From Labia minor (taxonomy: Eukaryota; Arthropoda; Insecta; Dermaptera; Spongiphoridae), in assembly GCA_963082975.1 (NCBI GenBank), contig OY720345.1:57022528-57086527 (forward strand): a DNA stretch of 64,000 bases, in the 5' to 3' direction. Within the stretch, counting starts at the first letter, position 1; the number at the start of each line of letters is the position of its first letter. This document shows positions 43,301-55,847 of this stretch, piece by piece. The notes below the pieces were generated by a model. That model was not told the DNA's origin, ran no database searches, and worked only from the letters and a program-made list of their open reading frames with translations. A program made the translations under genes and the position numbers.

Positions 43301-46248
43301 TATAACATTTTATTTTATTTATAAATCAGGTTCTAAACTACGTTTCCAGTACCCTTCTATTTCTCTTTAAGTTTATAAGTCATTATAATAACGTTTTCTC
43401 TTGGTGTCGAAGATTTTTTTGTTGCTTTTCCGGCTATGGACTCGTTGAGGACCATCTCTTTTTAATATCCAGCAGTAGTCCGCTATCATGTTGACGTTCC
43501 ATCTTCCTAGGTATCTTCTTTCTATTTCCTTTATGTCTTGGTGGAATCTTTCACCCTGCTCTTCACTTACATCACCAATGCAGGGAAATAGTCAAGATGT
43601 GAGTGGAGAAAATGAACTTTAATGCACATATTACAACCAAGTTTCTTAAAGTTGTCGAGCATGTCTGCGACGATTGTCTTGTAGTTTAGATCTTTTGTTG
43701 GCACGTGGCTAGAATGGGAGAGAAAAAAGATATTGGTCGGGAGACCGATTAGAAAACGTCCGCTTGAAAGACCAAGGACGCGTAGGAAGGGACGTAAGAG
43801 AGATGGAACAGGGGTTCAGGATAGGGACACTTGGAGAAATGTGGTTGTTGCGGCCAAGAACTTTCGAGTATCTTTGAGCCACATAGATAGATAGGTATAC
43901 CATATACAATAATAATATATATAATTAATTTACTGATTAAATTAAAATATATTTAAATAAGAACACAAAAAGAAATTAATGTTTTATGTTACATACTGAT
44001 TGAAAGAAAATGGATGAAAACCTTTTACTACTTTCAGCCAAATACTAAGTACCACTCGGGGTTAAAGGGGGCGGAGCCCCCGTCTATGTGTGAAGAACGC
44101 CGAAGGCGCTCTGATCAGCTAGTATTATATAGAAAAACTATATAGAAAAAAATGGTCAGAAAAAGTAGTATTATACCTTTTCAATTGTGCTTTATTTAAT
44201 GCATTTATGCAGAGTTTACGAACATTGAAATGTGAATTCTACTAAAATATTGAAGTTTCATGATTTCCTACTACATTTATCTAAAGCTTGGATTCAGGGT
44301 CCAGATACTGAAGAAAATTTGGAAATCCCAACCACGTCACGTAGTCCACACCATGATAAAACTCAAAGACTATCCGGACAATTAAAACAGGACCAATTGG
44401 TTCTAATTTCTGAAAGAAATACTCGTATAAGTAGAAGGTGTCAGGTATGCTATGCAAATAAAATACGAAAAACCACCAATCTTATGTGTAAAGTTTGTCA
44501 AGTTCTCCTACATTTAAAAGATTGTTTTACTTCATATTAATTGAAGAACTATTGAATGAATATTATATACACATAGCACTATAACTTCACTTGTAAAAAA
44601 ACTTGTATCTTAAATAAAATGTTATGTAAGCTCAATGTAAACTTCTATTTAGGAATGGACTATTTCCATAAAAAAATTACCGTATCTATATGAGGCTATT
44701 TAAATTACAGATTTTAATTTTCATAGTTTTCTGATTGGTTATTATTCATTTATTTTAAATAAAATTTAGTGTAAGCTTCATGTAAACATGTGCTTATTAT
44801 TTGCCGATTGCACTCAAAATCAACTACCTTCTGCAGATTTACACCAAACTCTTGAATATAAAATTCTCTTTATTACGATACTTTGAGAAAGTAGAATATT
44901 TCAAAATTGAAAAATTGCAATATTTAAAATTCTTAGTCAAAATGTCATTATCATTTTATTTATTTATTTATTTATTTGAAATCTTTTGTGCCCAAGAGCT
45001 ATGTCCAAGTTAGATTTTTGAATTTTGTCTTTAGGAAATTGCCGGCTCCTGAGGAGGTTTTAACAAAAAAAGCACCGGCTACATGGTAAAGTTATCACTT
45101 TTTATAGGCCGGCCGCATAGTGTTAATCTTTTTTCATCCAATTGAGTATATTCATTTAATAGCAGCTCTTTAAATTTCTCGTATTTGTTTTCTTTAGGTG
45201 GGTCTCTAATTAAATTCGCCACTATATACAGATGTTTTGGATTTAAATTATCTAGAACAATATCATATTTGGTTTGATCTTGCGTAATTTTGTTGTTTCT
45301 AAATTGAGCTTGTAACTGTATAAACCATAAATCGAGATTTTCAGTAAAAAATTCGGGAATTTTTGTGCTCACTTTGCAGAATTAATTTTTGTCGTTTAGA
45401 TTGTTTTGAATTTTAGATGAGTTATATTTAGTTCCGATTTAATTTCATTAATTTTCTTGTATAAAACGGATATCGCCTTAGTTAAATATTCTAATGAGGG
45501 TTCAGTTACTGGGTCGGATGATTTGTCATTAGTATTTTCATCGGAAAAGCTCTGATCCATTTTAAATTGAAATTGGATTATCATTATTTGATGATATTTG
45601 AATACTGGAAGGGACATTTCTTGATGTAATTTTGAGATGGGGAGCCCAGGCCCCTACTTATTGTTTTAAAACTATTCGAAAAAAGAAAAAAAAAATTTTT
45701 TTTTTTAAATATTTATTCTATTGAATAAGTGAAATGAGAAAGAATTATATATATAAATATATATTGAACTATTTATAGACACTGAATAAGAGTTAAGCTC
45801 ATCCGCTTGCTTTTAAGGTTCAATGAGAACTAACACACACTAACTAAATTTATTTTTGTAAAATCATTGTTTTCTATTTTGATTATAATTCGTTCCAATA
45901 ATTTCAATTTAAAATGGATCAGAGCTTTCCGATGAAAATACTAATGACAAATCATTGGTCCTTGTTGATTGCACCAGGTCACGTGATGGCGCGTTATTGC
46001 TAGTCAACGTGATAAAAAATTAATTCCGGTACATTCAGCGTTCAATCAAGCTGAATTATCAAACCTTTATCTTTATTTTTGCAGTCAGTTTAGAGGAAAA
46101 AATAAATGAAAACGTGGTAGGTAATGATTCACTTCCGAATGAGCTACATTTCTCAAAAGTTGATAGAAAACTACGAATTTTGAATAATCCCCGTGTAGCA
46201 AATTTCATTTTTCTAGCTCAAACCGTTTTTGCGTAATCTTGTCTACAT

Positions 46249-46281
<33 letters not shown>

Positions 46282-48216
46282 CATATAGACAGACATTTTT
46301 CTAAACCTTAAGGAAAATAATTCAAAGACATTCAAAACGTATAAAAACATCAAAATCTCGACATCGAAAATTTTTGTTATCACAATCCTATCTCTTGCGA
46401 GATAGTAAAAATAAAAATAGTTATTATTAAATGAAAATGATAGAAATTTAATGTTTATTAGAATCAATAATTATAAATTAATTGATTAACTTTCCTTGTG
46501 GTTCGAAAGAATCCCAGACGCTGTGTTGTCTCGACTCGGCGTCATTGATGATAAATACCTCGATGCAAACTTCTTGTGTTCAAGTGGGGTCGCTAATGTG
46601 GGTGTGAGGCCCTGGCTATTCCAATGTTTTCAAGATGTTGCATAAGACTACTCTGTCTACAGGACTCGTTAAGAGGGCACTTCTTCTCCAAGGTGCAAAC
46701 CATTTCAGAAAATTAGCGAAATAAAAAGCCGGGTTTTACTCTTTAATATAAATTATTTAATTTGATAATTTACAAAAACTGTATACACGGATGTTTCGGT
46801 TATTATTTAGTCGGTTGCGTGTGTGGTTATACCATACGATGGGCACGTGATGCTTAGGCAGAATTGCGCTACGAGAACTGCCTTCCCTTCGACTGGATGC
46901 AAATGCGCCGGTGGGGGTTAACTCTGGAGCTCCCTCCTGACATAAGAGTGACATAAGAGTATAACAATAACATTTTAAATTTCGTGTCCCCACATCTTTA
47001 ATTAATAATAAAAAAAATTATTCTTGTAAATGACATCTAAACACATCAATTCTTCTCCTCAAAACTCCTTAATATGTTAAAAATCCCGTGCACAATTTTC
47101 AAGAGCAGAAAGACATAAAAAATATAAACATAGCTTCAATTTTTGTTAATATAGATATTGAATTTTTTTAATTGTTTTAGAAATCCGATTAATGCATATT
47201 ATAAAGCATTAATGTCCAATGCCGCTACAAGTGCTCTCCGATTACATCAACGAATTCCTCGAGTTGCATTTACAAGAGAATTTCTAGCACAACTCATGCT
47301 TGAAGATAGTTGCCATTATCTTTTATTCTCTCTTATATTTCTATATGTTGCTCCAGTTACATGTATCCTTAAAAAAATATTAATATTAATTATTTATTTA
47401 TTTAATATTATTAATATTATTCACATATATATATATATATATGAAATTTCTTAACCTCAAATTAGTGGTCTTACTACCTGTCGCCTTATTTTCTTTATTA
47501 CATTCTGCTAGCTATTCTTTGACTTTATTAGATGTAAGAAATGATTTCTTTAAATATAATATAACTAAACTTTTAATAAAGCTAATATCTATAATGAATA
47601 AATTTTTTTAGGCTTTAGGGCAAAACTCTTGGTGGGGAGCCAGACTTATAATATCTTTAGTTGAATTTCAATCAAGAAATATTTTACGTCTGATTGCTCT
47701 TTCAGAAATTTTTTTGATGCCCTTATCGATATTTTTTATTTTAATGTAAGTATTTTAATAATTCAATATTTTTTAATAATATATCTTTTTCAAAATATCC
47801 TAATTTCAATCAATTAAATTTAACTATTTCTATAAAAAAAATAAACATCCATTTATTAGAATAAAGTAATATAAACTCTTAATCTTAAATATGTTAAAAT
47901 GTTTCCAATCAAATGAAAAATCACTTTGAATTATTAAAAGATTAAGAAAAAAAATCAATATGTTGAAAATAATTAAAAATATTTTTTTAGGGGGCGAGCC
48001 AGTCTTTTAACACCTTTTATTTATTATCATTTCCTTACACTGCGTTATAATTCAAGACGGAATCCTTACACACGAAATATGTTTCATGAACTTCGCGTCG
48101 CCGTAGAAGGATTTGGTTCTAAGCCTGGAATCCCAGTTTTTATTACTAATTCTTTGAATACAATAGTCAATATTCTTAATCGTTTAGCACCTCCTCAAAC
48201 ACATCAAATGCAATAA
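40304..48216 (+). CDS. Kr-h2 (TMEM33): TMEM33 / Kruppel homolog 2
   Basis: Multi-pass ER/nuclear-envelope membrane protein of the TMEM33/Pom33 family, linked to ER shape and stress signalling. Exons: 40304-40455, 47181-47362, 47466-47533, 47612-47745 and 47991-48216, giving 253 residues. Family blocks present: ATRIFTILFTIGYFIPFFG, SALRLHQRIPRVAFTREFLA, EDSCHYLLFSLIFLYVAPVT, NEIF-like SEIFLMPLSIFF, and PFIYYHFLTLRYNSRRNPY. Length and membrane layout match the family (~250 residues). The first intron is ~6.7 kb, far longer than any other here, and contains about ten transposon fragments. Confidence 0.95.
41221..41740 (-). mobile_element. Degenerate mariner copy
   Basis: On the minus strand, fragments of a mariner transposase can be read in shifting frames: EHIRDVL...LKVRQAIKKFMQFYG, a frameshifted FRYGILDVKNN piece, and near the 3' end FISKELKRFEKGI. 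The terminal sequence TTAGGTTG at ~41221 matches known mariner ends. The central catalytic part is missing. Confidence 0.6.
41783..42305 (+). mobile_element. Repeat family E, copy 1
   Basis: A ~520 bp non-coding repeat that starts CTATCTCGC and ends GCGAGATAG. Contains (CT)n(GT)n near 41880-41920. Clearly similar over its length to 62276-62848 and, inverted, to 45962-46406. Words shared by the copies include 'ttttcgatgtcgag', 'cgaattttgaataat' (inverted) and 'cagcttgattgaatcgctgaa'. Confidence 0.7.
42476..43288. repeat. ~65-bp direct repeats flanking the LINE (target duplication)
   Basis: 42476-42540 and 43222-43288 are near-identical ('gtc.ggttttcttacaaaa...aagccatttttcaca'). The first abuts the truncated 5' end and the second directly follows the poly-A tail, as a target-site duplication should. 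Confidence 0.8.
42541..43219 (+). mobile_element. 5'-truncated Jockey-like LINE with poly-A tail
   Basis: Encodes the carboxy-terminal reverse-transcriptase/thumb region of a Jockey-clade LINE: NSAKYLGMTLDAKL, LVLYKQILKPVWTYGLQL, then a TAG stop at ~42775, and IIQTFQNKVLRSIVNASWY in the same frame. The element ends in a run of nine A (43212-43220). It is flanked by ~65 bp direct repeats (42476-42540 and 43222-43288). The internal stop and truncation make it dead. Confidence 0.85.
43370..43700 (-). pseudogene. Fragment of a recurrent multi-copy arthropod protein
   Basis: On the minus strand two frames joined by a frameshift read ADMLDNFKKLGCNMCIKVHF / LHSHLDYFP and then EEQGERFHQDIKEIERRYLG, ADYCWILKRD and HSRKS. 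From memory, a protein with the words 'GERFHQDI', 'MLADYCW.LKR' and 'RKS' is found in many copies in arthropod genomes and appears transposon-linked, but I cannot name its family with certainty. It ends at a stop near 43382. Frameshifted, so not functional. Confidence 0.6.
43700..43895 (+). mobile_element. LINE 3' end (ORF2 carboxy terminus)
   Basis: One frame reads GRPIRKRPLERPRTRRKGRK and then DRDTWRNVVVAAKNFRV before a stop, the basic arginine/proline-rich tail and 'DRD.WR..V..A' ending typical of several insect LINE families. Related fragments occur at 52450-52600 and 63400-63717 on the other strand. Confidence 0.65.
43940..44130 (-). mobile_element. Interspersed repeat D, copy 2 (partial)
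   Basis: Inverse match to the first part of 28113-28730: CTAGCTG at the end near 44128, the GGCTCCGCCCCC core at ~44069-44080, and the 'gatgaaaaccttttac' word at ~44014. Confidence 0.6.
44232..44540 (+). pseudogene. piggyBac transposase, carboxy-terminal fragment
   Basis: The frame ends with RRCQVCYANKIRKTTNLMCK and a following C..C pattern (KVCQVLLHLKDCFTSY), the cysteine-rich zinc-binding tail of piggyBac transposases (C..C.......T...C..C....C). RLSG upstream also fits. Only the last ~100 residues are present, so it is a dead remnant in the Kr-h2 intron. Confidence 0.75.
45079..45617 (-). pseudogene. LTR retrotransposon gag fragment
   Basis: Minus strand: a first frame (ATG at 45558, MDQSFSDEN...) runs to 45396. 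A shifted frame from ~45380 then reads IPEFFTENLDLWFIQLQAQF, ITQDQTKYDIVLDNL and RDPPKENKYEKFKELLL, the conserved core of Gypsy-type gag proteins. The frameshift and early stop leave it broken. It belongs with the LTR at 46597-46994 by orientation and order. Confidence 0.75.
45905..45957 (+). repeat. Inverted copy of the gag 5' end
   Basis: ~50 bp repeating, in the opposite orientation, the sequence around the gag ATG at 45558 (ATGGATCAGAGCTTT.CCGATG). It ends where repeat E copy 2 begins. Confidence 0.7.
45962..46406 (-). mobile_element. Repeat family E, copy 2
   Basis: Minus-strand copy. Its start at ~46406 shows a 7-bp hairpin CTATCTC-GCAA-GAGATAG, followed by the 'ttttcgatgtcgag' word and a (CT)n(GT)n tract (~46250-46280). 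The far end is cut off where the gag fragment begins. Confidence 0.65.
46580..46994 (-). mobile_element. LTR (46597-46994) plus primer-binding site
   Basis: On the minus strand a 398 bp segment begins TGTGGGGACACG and ends CCCACA, i.e. TG..CA with inverted TGTGGG/CCCACA termini. It is directly followed by TTAGCGACCCCACTTGA, which resembles the primer-binding site of insect Gypsy-type elements. GC-richer than surroundings. The matching second LTR was not found, so this is one end of a truncated element. Confidence 0.65.
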
Positions 48217-48884
48217 ATGCAATAATTTTATTTTTTTCAATTTGTTGAGTACAAATCACATTGAACAATAATTCCTCCTACTTATCTAAATTATTCGTGA
48301 GTCATTATTTAAATTGTGATTAAAAATATTTTAAAAAGGATTAAAATCATAATCATTAAATATATACAAGAAGATATTTGAATTATCTATTAAGTACATA
48401 TTGAAGGCAGAATTGTTTTATTTTTGATTTTTAAAATTCCTCCAAAATGTGTACTTAATAGAAAATTTTAATCAATTTTTTTTTTATATATTGTGAAATC
48501 CATAAGAGAAACTTGATTAACCTCGGTCTACATTCTGGATAATGTAGTTTCAATTTAAATTTATTTAATCCGAATATTTTATAGCCTAGTCATAACAAAA
48601 TAAAATTTCAAGAAAAATCTCGAATTTTAAAAATCGCAATAAGTGGGAGAGAATTTTTTTTTCTTAATTAAAGATTATTAAAAATTATTCATCTATTAAT
48701 ACTAAATATATTATAAAAAATAATTGAATTATCAATTTGGAAAAAATATTTTTGATTACTAGGTGGTGGGTTTTACTCTAAAGATACTAATCCATTTTTA
48801 GTACCATATCATTTTTTATAAATATTAACGTATTGACTATATAATCTTCACCTATAATAAATATACCAGTATTTATCAATCTCC

Positions 48885-49790
48885 ATATGACAATCTTTTT
48901 TTCTGAATATAATTTTTTTAGAATTTTTAAATAATTCTCGTTAATTTAATATTTAACATGTTAATTAATTATTAATTTTTTTTAAATAATAATTGATTTA
49001 AAAATTTTTGTGCAATAGAAAACAATATAAATATTCATATTTTTTCCTGAAGATAATTTTTTTAGAATTTTAAAATAATTCTCGTTAATTTATTTTTAAC
49101 ACGTTAATTAATTATTAAAATACAATTATTATTATTTTTTTAAATAATAATTGATTTAAACATTTTTGTATTATAGAAAACAATATAAATATTCATAATA
49201 TTTTTCCTGAATATAATTTCTTTAGAATTTTAGGAGAATTATCGTTATATTATTTTAAACATGCTAATTAATTATTAAAATACAATTATTATTTTTTTTT
49301 AAATAATAATTGATTTAAACATTTTTGTGTACTATAGAAAACAATATAAATATTCATAATATTTTTTCCTGAATATAATTTCTTTAGAATTTTAGAAGAA
49401 TTATCGTTATATTATTTTAAACATGTTAATTAATTATTAAAATACAATTATTATTTTTTTTAAATAATAATTGATTTAAACATTTTTGTATATTATAGAA
49501 AACAATATAAATATTCATAATATTTTTTCCTGAATATAATTTCTTTAGAATTTTAGAATAATTATCGTTATATTATTTTAAACATGTTAATTAATTATTA
49601 AAATACAATTATTATTTTTTTTAAATAATAAATGATTTAAACATTTTTGTACAATAGGAAACAATATAAATATTAATAATATTTTTTCCTGAATATAATT
49701 TTTTTAGAATTTTAAAATACAATTATTTAAAAAAATAATAATTGAGATATTTGTTTTATTTATACATTTATGTAGAAAACAATATAAATG
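48885..49790. repeat. Tandem array, ~160-bp unit, about 5-6 copies
   Basis: The word 'agaaaacaatataaat' recurs at ~49015, 49174, 49335, 49496, 49656 and 49773 (spacing ~160, the last shortened). Each is followed by 'ttcctgaatataatttctttagaattt' and 'taaataataattgattta'. The middle copies are the most alike; the outer ones are diverged or truncated, as expected for a minisatellite growing from the centre. Confidence 0.85.
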
Positions 49791-50109
49791 TTCTATTATT
49801 AAATCATTTTCGTACTAAAATTTGAAAATATTTATTTCATTAACCTAAAATTTAATTGAAATTAATAAATAATAAAATCATATATATATATATATATAAT
49901 GTTGGATAACTGAACTCGTGATTTTCACAATTCCTTAGAGTAGTATAATCTAGAAATCTTTCTTGGATTGTTTGAAATATTTGTTATTATCAATTTTATA
50001 TTATAATTCATTGATCTTTTTCAATTTAACATTTTTAAATTGAAAATTTGTTTAATTTAGTCTTTAAAATAGGCATATCGTTTTATGTAAAAAGTTATTA
50101 TTTAGGCTA

Positions 50110-50620
50110 TATATTAACATTTATATATTTTTGTGATAATAATAATATTCCTTACAATGCTGGCCGACTCTTCAAAATTCATCACATAATAAACTATTTT
50201 TCAAAATAATTCCAAGAAAATTTCAAACCTGTGCAAAATATTTCCATTGATGAGACCATGATACCATAGCGTGGAAGACTGAATTTCAGAGTTTATAACT
50301 CTTCGAAAATCACAAAGTATGGTATTCATATCCGGATGCTATGTGATTCTACTTTAGGTAATATTTCTAGTTTTAAATTCTATTCTGGTGCAGGGCATAG
50401 TTTAAATACTACCATCTTAGAATTATTGGCACAATCATTGGGAAAGTGGCAACACTTATATATGCACCACTTCTATAACGGTGTAGAACTCTCAAAGATT
50501 TTACTTCTAAATAAAATCATAGTTTGTGGAACATTCGACGCAAGAAATTAAGATGCCTTATGCAACATGGATGGGTAAATGAATTGGGGTTACTACCTCC
50601 CTGAGAAATTCCCACTAAAA
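50110..50620 (+). pseudogene. piggyBac transposase, catalytic-core fragment
   Basis: Reads IDETMIP-stop-RGRLNFRVYNSSKITKYGIH, then MLCDSTLGN, LGKWQHLYMHHFYNG and KIIVCGTF. These match the piggyBac core around its first two catalytic aspartates. The first (in IDE) is kept. The second, normally in '.D.FY', is replaced (MHHFY). There is an in-frame TAG after IDETMIP. It is not the same copy as 44232-44540, which is a carboxy tail lying upstream. Confidence 0.75.
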
Positions 50621-51204
50621 ATGTTTATATTTTAATTAATTAAATCAAACTATTATTTTTTATTTCAATATTTTTAATGTTAATACAATAATTTTTATTT
50701 TATAATCTATAAAATAATTTAATTATTTTAAAAAATGGCGGTCTTCAATTACAATTTTTTTTACTCTAGACTGGGAATCCCTTCTCATTTCATAACTTAA
50801 AATAGTGTCGAATAGAAATAGACGATATTTCTTGGATTAATCTTATTATGCTAGCGAAAATTGTTTGTTTGTATTATTGAGGACCCCAGTTCAATTCATT
50901 TTAATCAGATTGATGTAATGATGCAACATTTAATAATTGTAATAAATAATTAAAGAATTGTATATCAATATTTTTTAAAGGGTCGAGCGAGAGCTCAGTG
51001 TCCCAGGTATTAATATTACCAGCCAAACCCAATATTAATGAATTATTTCTTTAAACTTAATTATCAAGCCGAGGCTCGGGGTCCCGGTACTCTAAGAATA
51101 TAGCAAGTACATTATATTTATAAATCCTAGTTTTCGAAAAAAAAATGTTTTAAAAAATTTTTTTATATTTTAATTATTTTAGGTTGACCAGGAGTGAAAC
51201 CGCT

Positions 51205-51305
51205 CGGTTATAGTACTGGTCCACTTGTTCGAAGGATTGAACCTCGATGAGTTCATTTACATTCAAGAATAAATAATAAACCACAATAATTCCGAGAAAG
51301 GCCAA
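51205..51305 (-). mobile_element. tRNA-like SINE fragment (family C, copy 2)
   Basis: Minus strand: B-box-like GGTTCAATCC with the same upstream ~60 bp as 6238-6330. Confidence 0.45.
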
Positions 51306-51826
51306 TATTTATAAAAAAAATAAAATATTTTATTTATAATTGATTTAATAAACAATGTGTAAATGCTAATTCTAAAATTATTTAAAAAAAAATATTCTCT
51401 TATAAAAATAAATAAAAAATATGAAACCAGATAAAAAAAAAATAAAACTAAGATAATTGAAATCCAACAATTTATACTTTTCTAAAGACATCGATAAATC
51501 TTATCCATAATAATTTTGCATATATTTAAACAAATGTATACTTAGACGTATAAACAAAATTAATATAAATTTTCAAAAAATTTAAAATAATTCAAAAATA
51601 AGTTTTGTGATTGAGGTTGTCTATTGCCTAATTTTTAATTATTACTTAATCAAGAGTAAAGAGTAATTTTAATGTAAAAATTGTATTACTGTTGTGGAAA
51701 GCAATGATGAATAAATTTTCTTAATTGAAAATAACTATTCATTTTAAATATATATATATATGGTGAAATAAAAATAATTTTTTTCTTTTTTTAAAATGTT
51801 ATTTATTTTAAAAATTCCATTTACAA

Positions 51827-53257
<1,431 letters not shown>

Positions 53258-53585
53258 ATTGAATAATATGATTATCCTAGTTACAAGAACATAAAAGACT
53301 AGACGACGGAAGCAAATTTCACTTCAGGCTTTATACTGCTTTAGTCAAAAGAAAAATTTAATATTTAATTTATAATAACCAAAACTTCTTAAAAAAGCTA
53401 AAATATTAAAATAAATATATAAAAAAAATTAAAATTTAATTAATTAAGTCATAAATATTTATTTTAAAAAATTAACGTTTATAACATTTTATATAGTTAA
53501 TTTAAATATCTGTCAAATTTGAGATTAAATTTTATTTTTTTTTTTTTTAATTTTTCTATATTTTTTGTATTTTAATTTATGAATT
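53258..53585. promoter_or_regulatory. Shared divergent promoter, RpS3 / cathepsin O
   Basis: 328 bp between divergent starts. On the RpS3 strand TATAAAG lies at 53329-53335, and a pyrimidine-start sequence CTTCCGTCG begins at ~53312, a plausible terminal-oligopyrimidine transcription start. The part near the cathepsin start is almost pure A+T. Confidence 0.45.
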
Positions 53586-55847
53586 ATGTCTTTCAGAACA
53601 ATTTTATTAAAAGTATTTATTGTTTTTCTATTATTTTTTGGAATCCCCATTAGGATTCATGATGATGATGAGTTGAAACTAAAAGAAATTTTTGAAAGTT
53701 TTTTAAAAAATTTTAATAAATCATATGATAATGAAACAGAATATCAAAAACGATATGTGACATTTAAAGTATAAAAAAATGAAAATAATATTTTATAATA
53801 AATTAATAAATTATAAATTATTCTTTTATATTTTAGGATTCTCTAATTACAATTGAAAAATTAAATTCACTTAGAAATTCTACTGCATTATATGGCATGA
53901 CAAAGTTTTCTGATTTAAGTCAAGAAGAATTCTTAAATACATATTTACAACCAAAACTATATGAAAAAATTAATCAGAATAAAAGAAAACATCATCACCG
54001 TAATAACATGCATCGTAAAAACAAACGTCAAATATTCAATATTAAAGATTTACCAAAAGTTGTAGATTGGTAATATCTCTTAAGAGTTTTTAATAGAAAT
54101 TTTATAATATTCATACTTTAACATTTTAGGAGAACTAAAGGAGTTATTTCGTCTATTTATAATCAAAAAACTTGTGGAGCTTGTTGGGCATTTAGTGCAA
54201 TAGAAACAATTGAGTCGATGAATATAATAAAAAATGGAGGTTTAATAAAACATCTTAGTGTGCAGCAAGTAATTTTATGAATTCTAATGAATAAATATTA
54301 AATAAAATTTTATTTCGTATTTTCAATTTGTAGATGATAGATTGTGCTAGCAATGGAAATACCGGTTGTTCAGGAGGTGATACATGCAGTTTACTTGAAT
54401 GGTTGGCAGCAAATAAAACAAAAATTACTTATGAGAGTAAATACCCTTTGACTTTAAAAACCGGAACTTGTCAAATTACCAAGTAACACCATAGTATTAC
54501 CGTATTATTTCCATTCATTGATTTTAATTCATAATAAATAATTTTTTTTTTTTTTTAGTGAAACTGATGGAATTCAAATAAGTTCAGATTATATTTGTAA
54601 TAAGTAAGTAGTTCCATAGTGTGATCATCAAACTTTACATATTTAATAATACTTAATTCTTTATTATAATGTATAATAGGAAAGTCATAACATCAATGAT
54701 AATATACTCTGTAATAGAAATTAGATTTAAGAGAAGCCTCAACTTTAACTGACTAAAAGATTGACACTATTAATCACATAATAAGCCTGGAATATATTTT
54801 CAAATTATACATTTTTTGCACTCAAATTTTCCTAGTGATAAATAATTTATTTATTCCATTAATCATTGTGAACTCTTTAGTATCAAGATATATTTAATAT
54901 TTAGTCACAACATATAGTATCCTTAGTTTACAAAAATTGATCTTCATATCGATGAATTAATTGGTTTAATCTTTTTAAATACTTGATCAATGGTTGTTCT
55001 GTTTATTAATATTTTAATTGGCTAATGACTTTTCCTAACAGGTTCAGACACATTCATTTGTTTTATGAAAAATCCAGCAATACTAAAATAATTAACACAG
55101 GTTTGTTAGTTTAATTTGCATAAATATACAAACAGGGTAGAAGATTTGCCCCAATATCTAATTTGTTATAGTTTGAAATAAAAATATTTAAGTTATTCAT
55201 ATTTAAATTAATGGTATAGACAAAGGCAAAGTCCCATCATTACTTTGGTATCACGGATTAATTTATTCTCAGATGTATTTAAAAATTATTTTTAAAAATA
55301 ATTTTAAAATTTAAAATATATCTTTATATATTATCAATTTTTTCCAATATTTTTTAGAAATTAATATACAAATTTAAAATTCACACTTAATTAATTTTTT
55401 TATTTCGAGTTTAATTAAAAATAAATTATTACAAATAATCATACTTTGGAGAATATCATTCTGTTTACAAGTTTACACTATTAGGTATTAAAATATTCCA
55501 TAATCGGACTCGATTCCAAGTTAATTTTTTTAAGTTATTACTTTTTAATATAATTTTTTAGTTTATCCTCCCAAGAAGTGGATATTCTCTCCTTGTTGGC
55601 CTTCCATGGACCTGTTACTTCAGCTGTCAACGCACTCAGTTGGCAAAATTATCTTGGTGGGATTATACAATATAATTGTGATTCTGATATTAAACAAATT
55701 AATCATGCCGTCCAAATAGTTGGATACAATCTAACTTCTTCAATACCATTTTATATAGTGAGAAATTCTTGGGGAGAAGATTTTGGAAATCATGGATATC
55801 TTTATGTTGCTTTTGGAAATAATACATGTGGTATTTATAAGAAATAA
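53586..55847 (+). CDS. CTSO: Cathepsin O-like papain-family protease
   Basis: Lysosomal-type cysteine protease. Exons: 53586-53768, 53837-54069, 54130-54268, 54334-54482, 54559-54603 and 55562-55847, giving 344 residues (human CTSO 321). A hydrophobic signal peptide (LLKVFIVFLLFFGIPI) is followed by a propeptide with YGMTKFSDLSQEEF and a histidine/basic stretch (KRKHHHRNNMHRKNKRQ). Catalytic residues: Gln151 and Cys157 (NQKTCGACWAF), His298 (QINHAVQIVGY) and Asn318 (RNSWGEDFG). LSVQQMIDCASNGNTGCSGG and SWQNYLGGIIQYNC set it in the cathepsin O subgroup rather than L or B. The pre-final exon is only 45 bp and the following intron is 958 bp. All key residues are kept, so it should be active. Confidence 0.93.

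Larger units (their letters stand above)
48217..51826. other. Convergent intergenic, Kr-h2 / RpS3, repeat-bearing
   Basis: 3.6 kb with both 3' UTRs. Holds a ~160 bp tandem array (48885-49790), a piggyBac core fragment (50110-50620) and a SINE-like fragment (51205-51305). 50980-51110 is GC-richer and repetitive in style ('ccgaggctcggggtcccgg') but unassigned. Otherwise AT-rich with nothing recognisable. Confidence 0.6.

Noticed and set aside
48885-49790. CRISPR-like array
   Set aside because: The repeats are ~160 bp, contiguous without unique spacers, in a eukaryotic genome; this is a minisatellite.
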